From contig JASANH010001668.1 in the NCBI GenBank assembly GCA_030248295.1, forward strand, positions 682,001 to 746,000: DNA of 64,000 nucleotides. Direction: 5' to 3'. Below, piece by piece: positions 62,400 through 64,000 of this stretch. Made by a program: the position numbers and the translations under genes. How positions within the stretch are numbered: position 1 is the first letter of the stretch; each line of letters opens with the position of its first letter. The stretch comes from Mesodorylaimus sp. YZB2_4 (Eukaryota; Nematoda; Enoplea; Dorylaimida; Dorylaimidae). Below the pieces are notes generated by a model. The model was not told the origin of the DNA. It worked only from the letters and a program-made list of their open reading frames with translations, and did not search any database.

Positions 62400-62804
62400 T
62401 TGAAACTCAGGAAATATCGGGTGCGCCATAAAGAATTACGCTCAAAGAAATGGCTAGTTTTCTATCTGAATAGCCCCGATTTGAACCCATTAGACTACTC
62501 AGTTTGGCAAGAATTTGCTAACGCAATGAACTGGGATCGAGTAAAGTCAAAGGCAACGTTGAAAGCTGAATCAAAGATTGCTGTGAAACGAATTCGTTTG
62601 GATATTGTGAAAGAAAGTTGTGAAAGTTGGTACTCTCGAATCACTAGAGTCTTTATGGGACACCCGATAGGCCACGAACCAGCGCGAAAGCCATGCTTAT
62701 TTTGCAGTCGTTTAACTTATGCGTCCGATCCAAAGGACGTAGAATCGCACACTAATATCCAGCTATTCCCGAAATCAGTAAAAGGAGGTAACGACACCAT
62801 TTGA
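62400..62804 (+). pseudogene. Tc1/mariner transposase C-terminal fragment
   Basis: The frame contains LNSPDLNPLDYSVWQEFANA (about 62463-62522), the motif around the last catalytic acidic residue in mariner/Tc1 transposases (SPDLNPxDY). The upstream DDE part is absent and the frame extends into unrelated sequence (RKPCLFCSRLTYASD). A broken relic. Confidence 0.7.
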
Positions 62805-62927
62805 TTTAGGACTTCGCCATGGTCTAATAGCGATCCACCTCGTTGTCGAAAACAGCAAAAACAGAGTGAAGCAAAACACAGTTCTTATCCAATCTGCAAG
62901 GGAGCCAGGCACGCCGATAGAATGCCG

Positions 62928-62972
62928 TTGATTGGTTGGTTGGTTGGGTGGTTGGTTGGTTGATTGGTTGGC
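62928..62972. repeat. GGTT microsatellite
   Basis: ttggttggttgggtggttggttggttgattggttgg, about nine ggtt units with small interruptions. Confidence 0.8.
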
Positions 62973-63199
62973 CCCACTTGCCTCGAGGCTCTTTGCTAAG
63001 GTGAGAAAGAGGTCGACTCTGACGACGGCTCGCGCCCCACCCAGCTTCATCACGCTCAGCTCAGGGATCAGTTCGTTATCCATCTATTGCTTTGTTCCCT
63101 GTTGCAATTTCACCCAATTTCAATTTGAGGCAGCCAATTCGGCAATCCACATGCCTGCTCTCCACTTTATGACCTGGTTCGACAATAAGTATGACGATT

Positions 63200-63753
63200 C
63201 TCTGTGATTACATTTTCAGCATTTTTGCGAAAGACATCGAAACAGGGAGGATTCTGGATCTACTACAGAATGAGCATGGTCGCGGCACAGATTTATACCA
63301 TGGTCTCATATTATTGGAGTTGTAAATCATGAGTTCGAAGACCCCGGAGGGTCTTCAAGCCCATACGTACAGTAGCATTGTAGAGCCAAAGGATTTCTGG
63401 TAATCTGCGATCAAAGGAGTGAAGACCGCTTTGAAGTCAAGGATTTTGGGCTCTTATCCATACTTCATTGCTGTTTTTAGTTACAATACTGAATCTAAAA
63501 ACGCGACGATGATCAAACTGTTCACAGCGTAGGAGTAGACGAATATACATATGTATTAGGCATGACAATTTTCGAGATACACACAAGAGTTAGAAAGCCT
63601 TTACTTAAAATATCTACAAAATCTTTTGAAAAAAATTTTCAAATTTATTTGGCTGCCAAGATGGAGTTTTTTGTTAGTACTGTACGGTGCGGTACGGCCG
63701 TACCAAGCCCCAGGTACGGGTATGGTCAAAAAAGTCGGTACGGTCGACCCTGG
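63200..63753 (-). mobile_element. GGTACGG-array element, copy 2 (reversed, shortened)
   Basis: Ends GTACGGTCGACCCTGG at 63753, the inverted equivalent of the left end at 40080. The next about 200 bp match 40095-40240, and from about 63535 downward it matches 42490-42820 (gtgaacagttt, tttcaaagcggtcttcac-like). The 2.2-kb middle of copy 1 is absent and the opposite terminal repeat is not seen. Confidence 0.75.
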
Positions 63754-64000
63754 GAGGCCCAACGAAAAAAACCGAATGCCTAATGCGTAAGCTAAGAAAA
63801 TGTACTTACTCCTTCAAAACGATCCTGGAAAATTGCGCTTCGAACGCTCGTGAAGGCGTAAATATATATTTCAAGAAAACTGATTAAAAGAAACGAATCA
63901 TTCGACAATGTCGACGTTGAAACAAATGCAGTGGAGGGCTAGTCAAGCGCAGCATAAGTCTGCCGGGGGCAGAGTACATGCACATTGATTCTACCCCGGG
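63754..64000. other. No gene recognised
   Basis: Window edge. No supported feature. The last bases (ctaccccggg) recall the C/G-rich strings of the TA-type MITEs but are too short to judge. Confidence 0.4.

Overview
This is a eukaryotic, animal-type window. Genes are split by canonical GT-AG introns (about 50 bp to 2 kb) and lie in a sea of transposons. Five genes could be rebuilt exon by exon with consistent reading phase: a secreted C-type lectin-like gene (3182-3812, -), the Ski2 RNA helicase (15660-27373, -), a uridine-cytidine kinase (27809-31222, -), ribosomal protein L5 (31704-33532, +) and a SCYL3-like pseudokinase (44379-50604, -). A sixth, a Cys-rich gene with a GPI-type tail (9387-10367, -), is well supported except for its first exon. 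The species cannot be fixed from sequence alone. The Cys-rich secreted protein, an F-box fragment and TTAGGC-like repeats weakly hint at a nematode or another ecdysozoan.

Layout. 1-3000: sparse, transposon ends and a retroposon tail. 3182-3812: lectin-like gene. 4490-8505: one repeat element (family 'TATGCGTA') with another element inserted in it, and a hAT-like element with an 8-bp target duplication inserted in that. 9387-12547: the Cys-rich gene and a doubtful small secreted gene. 12800-15576: three motif-array elements and a long near-palindrome. 15660-33532: the housekeeping block. Ski2 lies downstream of UCK on the same strand, and UCK is head to head with RPL5 across 481 bp. 33533-44378: retroposon tails, a TA-flanked MITE, a second TATGCGTA element, an F-box-like ORF, and a 3.3-kb 'GGTACGG' element carrying a nested 1.1-kb hAT-like element that still has a zinc-finger ORF. 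44379-50604: SCYL3. 50986-56457: a large hAT-related element with an intron-containing but broken transposase, itself interrupted by a third TATGCGTA element. 57200-64000: small genes or gene remains I do not recognise, a Tc1/mariner scrap, and a second, shortened GGTACGG element.

How the genes relate. Ski2 (cytoplasmic 3'-5' mRNA decay with the exosome), UCK (pyrimidine salvage) and RPL5 (60S subunit, 5S RNP) are general housekeeping genes. UCK and RPL5 may share a bidirectional promoter. Ski2 may be expressed downstream of UCK, because a splice acceptor lies just before its ATG.

Main finding. At least nine repeat families here share one design. Their ends carry dense arrays of a family-specific short word (ACCGGCGA, ACCGGCCA, ACCTGGCGA, GGTACGG, GGGATC, CGGGTC, CCGATCC, TTCGG/AACCAGG, TATGCGTA). 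Two sister elements, 6646-7842 and 40691-41774, have the same end layout, but their octamer has been exchanged in a coordinated way, as if the DNA-binding protein and its sites changed together.
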